Positions 10,501 through 18,089 of a DNA stretch of 64,000 nt are shown piece after piece. The stretch comes from an uncultured Vampirovibrio sp. (lineage in GTDB: Bacteria > Cyanobacteriota > Vampirovibrionia > Gastranaerophilales > Gastranaerophilaceae): positions 243,986 through 307,985 of the forward strand of contig CAJTLW010000003.1 in the NCBI GenBank assembly GCA_910577515.1. The letters are read 5' to 3'. The first letter of the stretch is position 1. Each line of letters opens with the position of its first letter. A program made the position numbers and the translations under genes. Under the pieces are notes generated by a model that was not told the origin of the DNA, ran no database searches, and worked only from the letters and a program-made list of their open reading frames with translations.

Positions 10501-11960
10501 AGCTTGAAGATTTTGGCAAATATATAAATCCTGATGTTGCAGAAAGAATGCTCTATGAAAAAACAGGAGCTACAACAGGCAGCAACTACGATACATTCTT
10601 TGGTTTGTATCCTGAATTATTTGGTCAAAACTTTGAACACGGTAAATCAAGTAGTAGTGAATACAGGCTGCATAATTTAAGTGCTTTTGAAGATGGCCTG
10701 AAGGGCTTTTTCAACAGAAATACACCTCAATTTATAAACCATAGCCATATATTTGTAAATAACCATGATAAGCCGCGGCCTCTTCATTGTATGGCGCTTG
10801 ATATGGAATTATTCTTAAGTGACCTTAAAAACTATGATAGCAACCCTGAAGTAAGACAGAAAAAAACTGCCGAATATACAAGCAGGGCAAAAGCGGTTAC
10901 AAAAATTTCAAAAGATAGCGACCTTGATGCAGTAAGCTCTATGGCAGTAGCCGTTGGTGAAAGATACCTTGAAATGTTTGAAAACAGCTATGAAGGCATC
11001 ATAAGCAAGGAAGAATTAAACACCATAAAACAAGCTATTGCAGATTTAGCCTGCGGTAAATATTTAAACCATGAACAAGGTTCTATGGAAAGGTCAAGAA
11101 CATTTGGCTATCTGCCTTTTGACATCACTTTGCAAGATGTTATCCGCCAGGCAAGATATCTTTCAGAAAATAAAGGTATGAAATGGAGCATCTCTGAAGG
11201 TAAAAAATCAGATGATAAAACATTATCCAAAAAAGAAGAAAAATTATTCAATGCAGCATTCTCTGAACTTGCACCGGATACTGAAAAACTTTCTGCTATG
11301 CTTCGTATGATGATGTTTTCTGTTGGTATCCCAACCCTTTTTGCAGGGGACGAAATGGCGCATTCAGGCTATGAAACACCAACCAAAAACGTTGAGCTTG
11401 CAATAAGAAACATTGTTCACCACTCATGGATTGATGATGGAGATAAAGATTTTGTAAGAGAGCTTTATAACCATACAACGGCAGCTGCAAATGTTCATAA
11501 AATGAAAGGCTTATCAGCACTTGCAGACGGTACACCCCTTATTGTTCCGCAACATAAAGATGGGGAAGAAGCAGCACATACGGCATTGTTTAAATATAAT
11601 GATAAAGGTTCAAATGTTCTTGTAGTGTATTCCGATAAACAAATGGATAATAATGGTGAAGATTATACCAAAAAAGCAAGAAATAATTTAAAAACAGATG
11701 AAATTGATAAAGTTTCCCATATTGACCTCGATTATCTTGATACGTACGGCAATCCTTCAGGCAATGCTGTTGCAAAAGATGGTGATAAATATAGAAAACT
11801 TGAATACAATAAAAATACCGCCCAATATCAACCTGGCGAAGAAACCTATGTAGTAAAAGGTGGCAAACTTGTTCGTGAAGGAATGGTTACACAAAATGGG
11901 GTTAGCAGACCTTTCATAGAACTTGATGATGTTGCAAACGTATTTTATAAAGAAAACTAG
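7560..11960 (+). CDS. Giant GH13-family protein with very large barrel insertions
   Basis: This 1466-residue protein starts at GTG 7560 behind an AAGGGG ribosome site. GH13 landmarks are spread unusually far apart. Region I is VTDGAFTSF (D283), region II WRFDAAKD (nucleophile D817), region III TIAEVTN (acid/base E867), region IV VNNHDKP (D1070), and a GIPTLFAGDE segment follows near residue 1257. Family members usually have regions I and II about 80-100 residues apart; here the gap is 534. The segment WDGQIDLF...ASYW (about 505-537), which normally leads straight into strand beta-4, is followed by about 270 mostly helical residues before D817. A further insertion of about 100 residues lies between E867 and D1070. 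There is no signal peptide, and KVSFTGQ occurs near residue 20. It is presumably an alpha-glucan-active enzyme; specificity is unknown. Confidence 0.85.
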   Translation: MNSLSFNKAHNISAAEQKVSFTGQKSIMDAAGDGIYRFYAPPYDDSKYLVALELVSVDNGKDSKGRQTESLVTKGKPVLFDKSVNSFDSSVNGVRNLPFDVSEKELKKYQIDKDLVGYRFVLLDKKTYKETKNIDAARGAANYQYLLDSGKTASGNFGDNYSYFSKKQGFVNKTGPMYHIFPDSYNIEKDEEGKNINEDFVRSPFNKAGGNIQGMIEKLREKSGELSPYEMIITTPLFGGDDISSHGYWTANPFQVSSTKGTLEDFKELQTAMFDAGKTYVTDGAFTSFGLQSPQLHHVLKWGKSSPYYNWIKFDKADAPNLKVKLGVLPDTIVPPNNKNENPEKYEKSQVMLDSIRFKVVNPKYIESNADDRFSSRKLNPSYDDTKPTYIQFYDSRLAGAEADDITELITFYENQTPENHYDIATHQDSVQPFYFEVDPKDVRFQTRGASLKQLQEEGYVSGYDKLKKPVVEKGYSAFFESEHYTITTKSDAGGANSWDGQIDLFKANISGPTNDPANKLGNKQVKNHYYNIASYWTKLTDDALIEHIAKNIGQKGDAALNDIAKQHKLSRGEVNSLSYIIETPEFTENFNKKFKGQSDEQILLNAIVSFPLESIEFAPELTAVLSMPQITPRPSGKNTDEKATKAELLKTMPQTAQSLYKDSMQRYVMSILGQLNDKMPAGQKIFKGGNVGSLTEYGKFVADIVILDIMKYGVVKALFPNDDLVEFDEEGRPEYDEGLKYKGLASLGINEPNKPENDANVLLKQLIEGFNNIQKEDNSDLVNALYTRFKDVDFEGIKMARAVVNKTGAGLNWRFDAAKDVADLDKRRENNSRVKFEDCWDDTIDFWGGFIQNIRKYNPAAYTIAEVTNLWEFSRWQYSGKNTAALKNIQNLETLSDPQQKHVLYEFYMANKDRLGTGDISEDVQHSLASKNITAKELEKNPSLISDREYRELRTYFGINKDKGTRQLNIDQYRANDAMQLEDFGKYINPDVAERMLYEKTGATTGSNYDTFFGLYPELFGQNFEHGKSSSSEYRLHNLSAFEDGLKGFFNRNTPQFINHSHIFVNNHDKPRPLHCMALDMELFLSDLKNYDSNPEVRQKKTAEYTSRAKAVTKISKDSDLDAVSSMAVAVGERYLEMFENSYEGIISKEELNTIKQAIADLACGKYLNHEQGSMERSRTFGYLPFDITLQDVIRQARYLSENKGMKWSISEGKKSDDKTLSKKEEKLFNAAFSELAPDTEKLSAMLRMMMFSVGIPTLFAGDEMAHSGYETPTKNVELAIRNIVHHSWIDDGDKDFVRELYNHTTAAANVHKMKGLSALADGTPLIVPQHKDGEEAAHTALFKYNDKGSNVLVVYSDKQMDNNGEDYTKKARNNLKTDEIDKVSHIDLDYLDTYGNPSGNAVAKDGDKYRKLEYNKNTAQYQPGEETYVVKGGKLVREGMVTQNGVSRPFIELDDVANVFYKEN

Positions 11961-11969
11961 AATTCTTTT

Positions 11970-12003
11970 AAAAAAGCGGGTAAAATTTATTCCCGCTTTT
12001 TTT
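11970..12003. terminator. Bidirectional rho-independent terminator
   Basis: An 11-bp stem of AAAAAAGCGGG pairs with CCCGCTTTTTT around an 11-nt loop. It has T runs in both directions and lies between the convergent GH13 gene and the SH3-like gene. Confidence 0.85.
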
Positions 12004-12664
12004 ATTTAAAATTTACAAATAAAAATAATTTACCGGTGTCTGAACGCCAGCGAAACCAGCCTGTTTTGGTTTGGTTATCTGCTGTAATTACCTTTACGAG
12101 CATCCAGTTTCCCTGAATAAGCCATGGGCTTATATATTTTGGATAGTTGAATTCATCAATTTTATCCGAGTCGGAATTTGGTGAAGAATGCAGTGTTTTT
12201 AAGTCTGCAGGTAAATTTCTAAAAGTATACAGTCCGTATTTTTTACCATATTCAAAAATTAAATCTTTATATAAATAAAATTTGGCGCTATTTTTGCCAT
12301 TCTCTTTTTTTATCCAGCCAAAAAGCCCTTTTTTTTGATTATAACAGACATTTATCCACTCCTCATCTTCATCTTCTACACTTAAAAACGCAATATTATC
12401 TTTTGGAAGAAAAGTGATGAAAATATCGTTCGGGGTTTCATTTTTATTATTTTCTGAAATAAAGTTTCCGATATTGTTCCAGTAAATTCTTTTTATTACT
12501 TTTGAATTTAAATCCGGCTTTTCATAGATTATGATATAGTTTGTAACCCTTGCAGCACCTATCCCGAAGTGACTTATTGAATTTGTATAGGCTGGCACAA
12601 AATCGGCGTGTGCTGCCATAGATATGCAAAAAAATGCCAAAATTAAAAACAATATCTTCTTCAT
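12002..12664 (-). CDS. Secreted SH3-like domain protein
   Basis: This 220-residue protein has a clear signal peptide (MKK, hydrophobic core, cleavage expected after AHA at residue 20). The mature part begins with a segment resembling bacterial SH3 domains: EKPDLNSKVIKRI near residues 50-62 and WINV...GLFGWIKK near 105-120. A second, weaker SH3-like stretch follows (LHSSPNSDSDKI...WMLVKV...GWFRW, about 160-212). Bacterial SH3 domains in exported proteins commonly bind cell-wall peptides, so a periplasmic wall-binding role is likely but not shown. A TATAAT box ends 7 nt before the ATG with no ribosome binding site, suggesting a leaderless transcript. It is convergent with the large GH13 gene. 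Confidence 0.75.
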   Translation of the reverse strand: MKKILFLILAFFCISMAAHADFVPAYTNSISHFGIGAARVTNYIIIYEKPDLNSKVIKRIYWNNIGNFISENNKNETPNDIFITFLPKDNIAFLSVEDEDEEWINVCYNQKKGLFGWIKKENGKNSAKFYLYKDLIFEYGKKYGLYTFRNLPADLKTLHSSPNSDSDKIDEFNYPKYISPWLIQGNWMLVKVITADNQTKTGWFRWRSDTGKLFLFVNFK

Positions 12665-12671
12665 AAAGATT

Positions 12672-12677
12672 ATTATA
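12672..12677 (-). promoter_or_regulatory. -10 box placed for a leaderless start of the SH3-like gene
   Basis: TATAAT on the minus strand is separated from the ATG at 12664 by exactly 7 nt. Transcription would therefore start at or next to the start codon. No Shine-Dalgarno fits in the gap, and the -35 match is poor. Confidence 0.5.
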
Positions 12678-12763
12678 ACTTATTTTATTTTCCATCAATC
12701 GGGAAGATGGATTAAATAGTTTTAAATAAATACAAATATGTAACATTTTGTAAATTTTCAAAC

Positions 12764-12791
12764 TTGACTTAAAACCTTGACGCGATAAGAT
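12764..12791 (+). promoter_or_regulatory. rpoB operon promoter candidate
   Basis: TTGACT, 16 nt, TAAGAT. A second, overlapping TTGACG at 12777 could pair with TAAATT downstream. Either would give a leader of roughly 150-160 nt before rpoB. Confidence 0.5.
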
Positions 12792-12835
12792 GTATTAAGC
12801 TAAATTTATTGTATAAAATGGGATTAGAATTGCAT

Positions 12836-12877
12836 TTTAAAAACGCGGTTTTTAAATTTCATTTTAAAAATAAAATG
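12836..12877 (+). promoter_or_regulatory. Two hairpins in the rpoB leader
   Basis: Two perfect inverted repeats lie in the 5' untranslated stretch. The first is TTTAAAAAC / GTTTTTAAA with a GCG loop (12836-12856). The second is CATTTTA / TAAAATG with a four-A loop (12860-12877). Neither is followed by a T run, so they are not typical terminators. A role in RNA stability or regulation of rpoB is possible but unproven. Confidence 0.45.
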
Positions 12878-12960
12878 AAGCAAGAAAACAACAAAAAGAC
12901 TAATATTTATATAAAACAGCTGTTATTTAATTTGTAATTACATATATTAGAGGTACTTAA

Positions 12961-15900
12961 ATGTCAACAACACAATATGCAACAAGAGTTACTCCTATGG
13001 GCATTCCACCAACCCGTTTGAGCGAACTTCCTGATTTGATTGAAATTCAGAAGAAATCGTTTGAATGGTTTTTAAAAGAAGGCTTAAAAGAAGAACTCTT
13101 ATCTTTTTCGCCTATTAAAGACTATACAGGAAGATTGGAACTACATTTTCTTCCAAACTATACGTTCGATAACCCTAAATACACAATCGAAGAAGCAAGA
13201 ATCCACGATTCAACCTATTCAAAACAATTAAAAGTTATGATGAGGCTTGTAAACCGTGATTCAGGTGAAATTAAAGAACAGGAAGTATACATTGGCGATA
13301 TTCCCACAATGACTGATAAAGGTACATTTATCGTAAACGGTGCGGAACGTGTTATTGTATCTCAAATCGTAAGAAGCCCTGGTATTTATTATAAAAAAGA
13401 AGTTTCTCCGACAGGAAAACGTCTTTATAATGCTACTTTGATTCCAAACCGTGGTGCTTGGCTTAAAATCGAAACTGATTCAAACGATTTAGTTTATGTA
13501 AAAATTGATAAAAATAGAAAAATCTTAGCTACAACTTTATTAAAAGCTTTGGGTATTACACCTGTTGAAATGGAAACGTTGTTTACCCACTTTGAATTTT
13601 TAAAGAAAACTTTGGAAAAAGATACAACTAATTCAACAGATGAAGCTTTAATTGAAGTTTATAAAAAATTAAGACCGGGTGATCCGGCTTCTGCTGCTGG
13701 CGGCCGTTCAATTTTAGAAGCAAGATTCTTTGATGAAAAGAAATATGACATAGGTAAAGTTGGCCGTTATAAGTTAAACAAAAAATTAGGCTTAAACCTT
13801 CCTGAAACACAAAGAACAATTACTGTTCAAGATATTGTTGCAGGCGTTGAATATTTAATCAACTTAACCTATGATGAAGGCGTTTTGGATGATATTGACC
13901 ACTTAGGAAACAGAAGAATCCGTTCAGTTGGTGAATTATTACAAAACCAATTCAGAGTTGGTTTATCCAGAATTGAAAGAATTGTTAAAGAAAGAATGAC
14001 TCTTCAGGATTCTGAAACTTTAACACCTTTAAATTTATTAAACGTAAAACCTTTAAACGCTGCAATTAAAGAATTCTTTGGTTCATCACAGTTATCACAG
14101 TTTATGGATCAGACAAATCCTCTTGCAGAATTAACGCATAAAAGACGTATTTCAGCTCTTGGACCTGGCGGTTTAATGAGAGAAAGAGCCGGTTTTGCGG
14201 TTCGTGACATTCACCCTTCCCAATACGGTCGTATTTGTCCGGTTGAAACTCCTGAAGGTCCGAACGCAGGTTTGATTGGTTCTCTTGCAACTCACGCAAG
14301 GGTTAACGATTATGGTTTCGTTGAATCTCCATTCTTTGTTGTAAAAGATGGTGTTGTAACTGAAGAAGTTCACTACTTAACTGCAGATGAAGATGAAAAC
14401 TATCGTGTAGCACCAGCCGACGTTGAATTAGATGAAAATAGAAGAATTAAAGAACCATTCATTCCTGTAAGATACCGTTCAGAATTTACAATGGGTGATT
14501 CTAAAAAGGTTGACTACTTCGGTGTTTCACCAATTCAGATTATATCTGTTGCAACATCTTTAATCCCGTTCATTGAACACGATGATGCTAACCGTGCCTT
14601 GATGGGTTCAAACATGCAACGTCAGGCTGTTCCTCTTTTAATTACCCAAAGACCTGTTGTAGGAACAGGGTTAGAAAAAAGAGCAGCAAAAGATTCAGGC
14701 ATGGTGTCTGTTTCTGAAGTTGACGGCGAAGTTATAAGAGTAGTTGGTGAAGAAATCCACATTAAAGATAATGAAGGCAAAGTTCATCAATACCAATTAT
14801 TGAAATATATAAGATCGAACCAAGATACATGTATTAACCAAAAACCGTTGGTTAGAGCAGGTCAAAAGGTTAAGGCAGGGGATGTTATAGCAGATGGTGC
14901 TTCTACCCATAAAGGTGAATTGGCACTTGGTAAAAACGTTCTTGTTGCTTATATGCCTTGGGAAGGTTATAACTTTGAGGATGCTATCTTAATCAACGAA
15001 AGACTTGTGTATGATGATGTATTCACATCTGTTCACATTGAAAAACTTGAAATAGATGCTCGTCAAACAAAACTTGGACCTGAAGAAATCACAAGAGAAG
15101 TTCCGAATGTTTCAGAAGATGCTGTAAGGCACCTTGATGAACGCGGCATTGTTAGAATCGGTGCAAGAGTTTATGCTGACGATATTCTTGTTGGCAAAAT
15201 TACACCAAAAGGTGAATCAGAACATCCGCCTGAAGAAAAGCTTTTAAGAGCAATCTTTGCTGAAAAGGCAAGAGATGTTAAAGATAATTCTCTTCGTGTT
15301 CCCCATGGTGAAGGCGGAAGAGTAGTCGATGTTAAAGTGTTTGACCGTGAAAAAGGAGATGAGCTTCCACCGGGTGCAAACACTGTAATCAGAGTATACA
15401 TCGCACAAAAAAGAAAGATTTCAGTAGGCGATAAATTATCAGGACGCCACGGAAACAAAGGTATCGTTTCCCGTATTCTTCCAAAAGAAGATATGCCGTT
15501 CCTTCCTGATGGTACCCCGATTGATATCGTGTTGAACCCTCTTGGTGTTCCTTCCCGTATGAACGTTGGCCAAACTTATGAATGTTTATTAGGTTTAGCC
15601 GCATACCTCACAGGAAATCACTATATGGCACCTCCTTTTGATGAAATGTACGGTGCTGCACAATCAGAAGTTGCAACAAAAGAAGAATTAATCAAAGGTA
15701 TTAAAGCTTCAGGCTGCGATTGGGTTAGAGAAGACGGTAAGGTGACGCTATATGACGGCAGAACCGGTGAACCGTTTGATGAACCTGTTGCTGTTGGTCT
15801 ATCATACATTCTGAAACTTGTCCACCTTGTTGATGATAAAATTCACGCAAGAAGTACAGGCCCTTATTCACTCGTTACCCAACAGCCTTTAGGCGGTAAA

Positions 15901-16275
15901 GCTCAATTTGGCGGCCAAAGGTTTGGGGAAATGGAAGTTTGGGCGCTTGAAGCTTACGGCGCTGCTTATACACTTCAAGAAATGTTAACAATTAAATCAG
16001 ATGATGTTAACGGTAGAAGCAGGGCTTATGAAGCTATAGTTAAAGGTGATAATATCCCAAGACCTGGTATCCCTGAATCATTCAAGGTATTAGTTCGTGA
16101 ATTACAAAGTATCGGTCTTGATATAGCTGTAGCGAAAAAAGGCGGCGAAGAAGTTGATTTAATGTCTGATACGGATGACCTTAGAAAATCCGCTCCTAAA
16201 AGAGTATTATCAGATATGGACAGTGAACTTTTAAATATCAATTTCTTTGAAACACCGACAAGCTTTAAAGACTAA
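12961..16275 (+). CDS. rpoB: RNA polymerase beta subunit
   Basis: This 1104-residue protein matches RpoB along its length. Recognisable segments include SQIVRSPGIYY, the rifampicin-region sequence SQLSQFMDQTNPLAELTHKRR (residues about 376-396), GLIGSLATHARVN, and near the end GKAQFGGQRFGEMEVWALEAYGA. With RpoC1 and RpoC2 it forms the catalytic core of RNA polymerase. A ribosome site (AGAGG) precedes the ATG. The length is close to that of cyanobacterial RpoB and shorter than the proteobacterial protein. rplJ-rplL, which precede rpoB in many bacteria, are not next to it; the gene directly upstream is a convergent pair with unrelated functions. It heads a three-gene operon with gaps of 47 and 54 nt. 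Confidence 0.98.
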   Translation: MSTTQYATRVTPMGIPPTRLSELPDLIEIQKKSFEWFLKEGLKEELLSFSPIKDYTGRLELHFLPNYTFDNPKYTIEEARIHDSTYSKQLKVMMRLVNRDSGEIKEQEVYIGDIPTMTDKGTFIVNGAERVIVSQIVRSPGIYYKKEVSPTGKRLYNATLIPNRGAWLKIETDSNDLVYVKIDKNRKILATTLLKALGITPVEMETLFTHFEFLKKTLEKDTTNSTDEALIEVYKKLRPGDPASAAGGRSILEARFFDEKKYDIGKVGRYKLNKKLGLNLPETQRTITVQDIVAGVEYLINLTYDEGVLDDIDHLGNRRIRSVGELLQNQFRVGLSRIERIVKERMTLQDSETLTPLNLLNVKPLNAAIKEFFGSSQLSQFMDQTNPLAELTHKRRISALGPGGLMRERAGFAVRDIHPSQYGRICPVETPEGPNAGLIGSLATHARVNDYGFVESPFFVVKDGVVTEEVHYLTADEDENYRVAPADVELDENRRIKEPFIPVRYRSEFTMGDSKKVDYFGVSPIQIISVATSLIPFIEHDDANRALMGSNMQRQAVPLLITQRPVVGTGLEKRAAKDSGMVSVSEVDGEVIRVVGEEIHIKDNEGKVHQYQLLKYIRSNQDTCINQKPLVRAGQKVKAGDVIADGASTHKGELALGKNVLVAYMPWEGYNFEDAILINERLVYDDVFTSVHIEKLEIDARQTKLGPEEITREVPNVSEDAVRHLDERGIVRIGARVYADDILVGKITPKGESEHPPEEKLLRAIFAEKARDVKDNSLRVPHGEGGRVVDVKVFDREKGDELPPGANTVIRVYIAQKRKISVGDKLSGRHGNKGIVSRILPKEDMPFLPDGTPIDIVLNPLGVPSRMNVGQTYECLLGLAAYLTGNHYMAPPFDEMYGAAQSEVATKEELIKGIKASGCDWVREDGKVTLYDGRTGEPFDEPVAVGLSYILKLVHLVDDKIHARSTGPYSLVTQQPLGGKAQFGGQRFGEMEVWALEAYGAAYTLQEMLTIKSDDVNGRSRAYEAIVKGDNIPRPGIPESFKVLVRELQSIGLDIAVAKKGGEEVDLMSDTDDLRKSAPKRVLSDMDSELLNINFFETPTSFKD

Positions 16276-16322
16276 AAACTTTGAAAATATTATTTAAATA
16301 AAGAATTAAGGAGCAATATAAA

Positions 16323-18035
16323 GTGTCAACAAGCATAGATTATTTTGATTATATACGAATTTCAATCGCATCAAGCGAGAGAGTTCTAAAATGGTCTTAC
16401 GGCGAAGTTACAAAACCTGAAACCATTAACTATAGAACACTAAAACCCGAACGCGACGGTCTTTTTTGCGAAAGAATATTCGGGCCATCCAAAGATTGGG
16501 AATGCTATTGCGGTAAGTATAAAAGAGTACGCCACAAAGGTATTATCTGTGAAAGATGCGGAGTTGAAGTAACTGATTCTAAAGTTCGCCGTCACAGATT
16601 AGGCCACATTAAGCTTGCAGCGCCTGTTAGCCACATTTGGTTCTTAAAAGGTATCCCGAGCTATCTTGGTCTTTTATTGGATATGACCTTAAAAGATTTG
16701 GAACAAATCATATATTTTAACAACTATGTTGTAGTGGATGGCGGCGAAAGCCCGTTTAAAAAATTCCAATTATTATCTGAAGAAGAATATGAAGATTATA
16801 TTTTGGAAAACGAAGAAAGCGGCTTAAAAGTCGGTATCGGTGCTGAAGTTGTTAAAGAATTATTATCTGAAATTGAATTAAATAAATTGGCTGATGATAT
16901 CAGGGCAGAACTTGATTCAGCAGGCGGCTCAGTTCAAAAAAGAGCAAAATTAATCAAAAGATTAAGATTAGTTGAATCTTTAATTGAATCTGAAACAGAG
17001 CCAACCTGGTTTATTATGGATGTTCTTCCTGTTACACCTCCGGATTTAAGACCGATGGTACAATTAGACGGCGGACGATTTGCAACATCAGACTTAAACG
17101 ATTTATACAGACGTGTAATCAACAGAAACAATCGTTTAGCAAGATTGTTGGAAATGGGCGCACCCGAAATTATCGTTAGAAACGAAAAAAGAATGCTGCA
17201 GGAAGCTGTAGATGCCCTAATTGATAATGGAAGACGCGGAAGAACCGTTGTAGGTCCAAATTCACGTCCTTTAAAATCTTTATCAAACATTATTGAAGGT
17301 AAGCAAGGTCGTTTCAGACAAAACTTATTAGGTAAACGTGTAGACTACTCAGGCCGTTCAGTTATCGTTGTTGGGCCTCAGTTAAGCTTGAACCAATGTG
17401 GTTTGCCTAAAGAAATGGCGATAGAATTATTCAAACCTTTTGTTGTAAACAAATTAATTGAAAGAGGTTTGGTGCAAAATATTAAATCTGCTAAGAAAAA
17501 GATTGAAAGGTCTGAACCTATCGTTTGGGATATCTTGGAAGAAGTGGTTGATGGACACCCTGTTTTATTGAACCGCGCCCCAACCCTTCACAGGCTTGGT
17601 ATCCAAGCGTTTGAGCCAATCTTGGTTGAAGGTAGAGCTATTCAATTGCATCCGCTTGTATGTACAGCATTTAACGCTGACTTTGACGGTGACCAAATGG
17701 CAGTTCATGTGCCTTTATCAATTGAGGCGCAAACTGAAGCCAGAATGTTAATGCTTGCAACAAACAATATTTTGGCTCCTGCAACCGGTAAACCTATTAT
17801 TACACCATCTCAAGATATGGTGCTTGGTATTTATTACCTAACAATTTTAAAAGACGAAGCTGCACCTGTTAAAGGCTACTACCACAACTTTATGGATGCA
17901 ATTTCAGCTCTTGAATTAGGAAATATCAAGCTTCACGATAAAATTGTTGTGAGAGATGAAACCGGAAAGAGAATTGAAACTACAGCAGGAAGAATTATGT
18001 TTAACGAAACTGTTAGAAAATCAATTCTAGCCTAA
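16323..18035 (+). CDS. rpoC1: RNA polymerase gamma subunit (N-terminal part of beta')
   Basis: This 570-residue protein covers the N-terminal part of beta'. It starts at GTG with AAGGAG about 9 nt upstream. The zinc site is formed by C61, C63, C76 and C79. The catalytic loop NADFDGDQM carries the magnesium-binding D453, D455 and D457. The protein stops soon after the active-site region (GRIMFNETVRKSIL), the point at which Cyanobacteria split beta' into RpoC1 and RpoC2. The stop is followed by a small hairpin and a new start for rpoC2, so this is an ordinary gene boundary and not a frameshift. The split is the strongest lineage marker in the window. Confidence 0.97.
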   Translation: MSTSIDYFDYIRISIASSERVLKWSYGEVTKPETINYRTLKPERDGLFCERIFGPSKDWECYCGKYKRVRHKGIICERCGVEVTDSKVRRHRLGHIKLAAPVSHIWFLKGIPSYLGLLLDMTLKDLEQIIYFNNYVVVDGGESPFKKFQLLSEEEYEDYILENEESGLKVGIGAEVVKELLSEIELNKLADDIRAELDSAGGSVQKRAKLIKRLRLVESLIESETEPTWFIMDVLPVTPPDLRPMVQLDGGRFATSDLNDLYRRVINRNNRLARLLEMGAPEIIVRNEKRMLQEAVDALIDNGRRGRTVVGPNSRPLKSLSNIIEGKQGRFRQNLLGKRVDYSGRSVIVVGPQLSLNQCGLPKEMAIELFKPFVVNKLIERGLVQNIKSAKKKIERSEPIVWDILEEVVDGHPVLLNRAPTLHRLGIQAFEPILVEGRAIQLHPLVCTAFNADFDGDQMAVHVPLSIEAQTEARMLMLATNNILAPATGKPIITPSQDMVLGIYYLTILKDEAAPVKGYYHNFMDAISALELGNIKLHDKIVVRDETGKRIETTAGRIMFNETVRKSILA

Positions 18036-18050
18036 AGAATAACATTCTTT
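18034..18050 (+). promoter_or_regulatory. Intergenic hairpin between rpoC1 and rpoC2
   Basis: AAAGAAT / ATTCTTT form a 7-bp stem with a 3-nt loop overlapping the rpoC1 stop codon. It has no T tail, so read-through into rpoC2 is expected. It may mark an mRNA processing site, but that is speculation. Confidence 0.35.
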
Positions 18051-18089
18051 TAAAGAACTAATAATTAAATAAAGAGGGAAATATAAAAA

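Noticed and set aside
12792..12960. A known riboswitch or ribosomal-protein leader before rpoB.
   Set aside because: Only two simple hairpins are visible and no recognisable conserved core of a known class.
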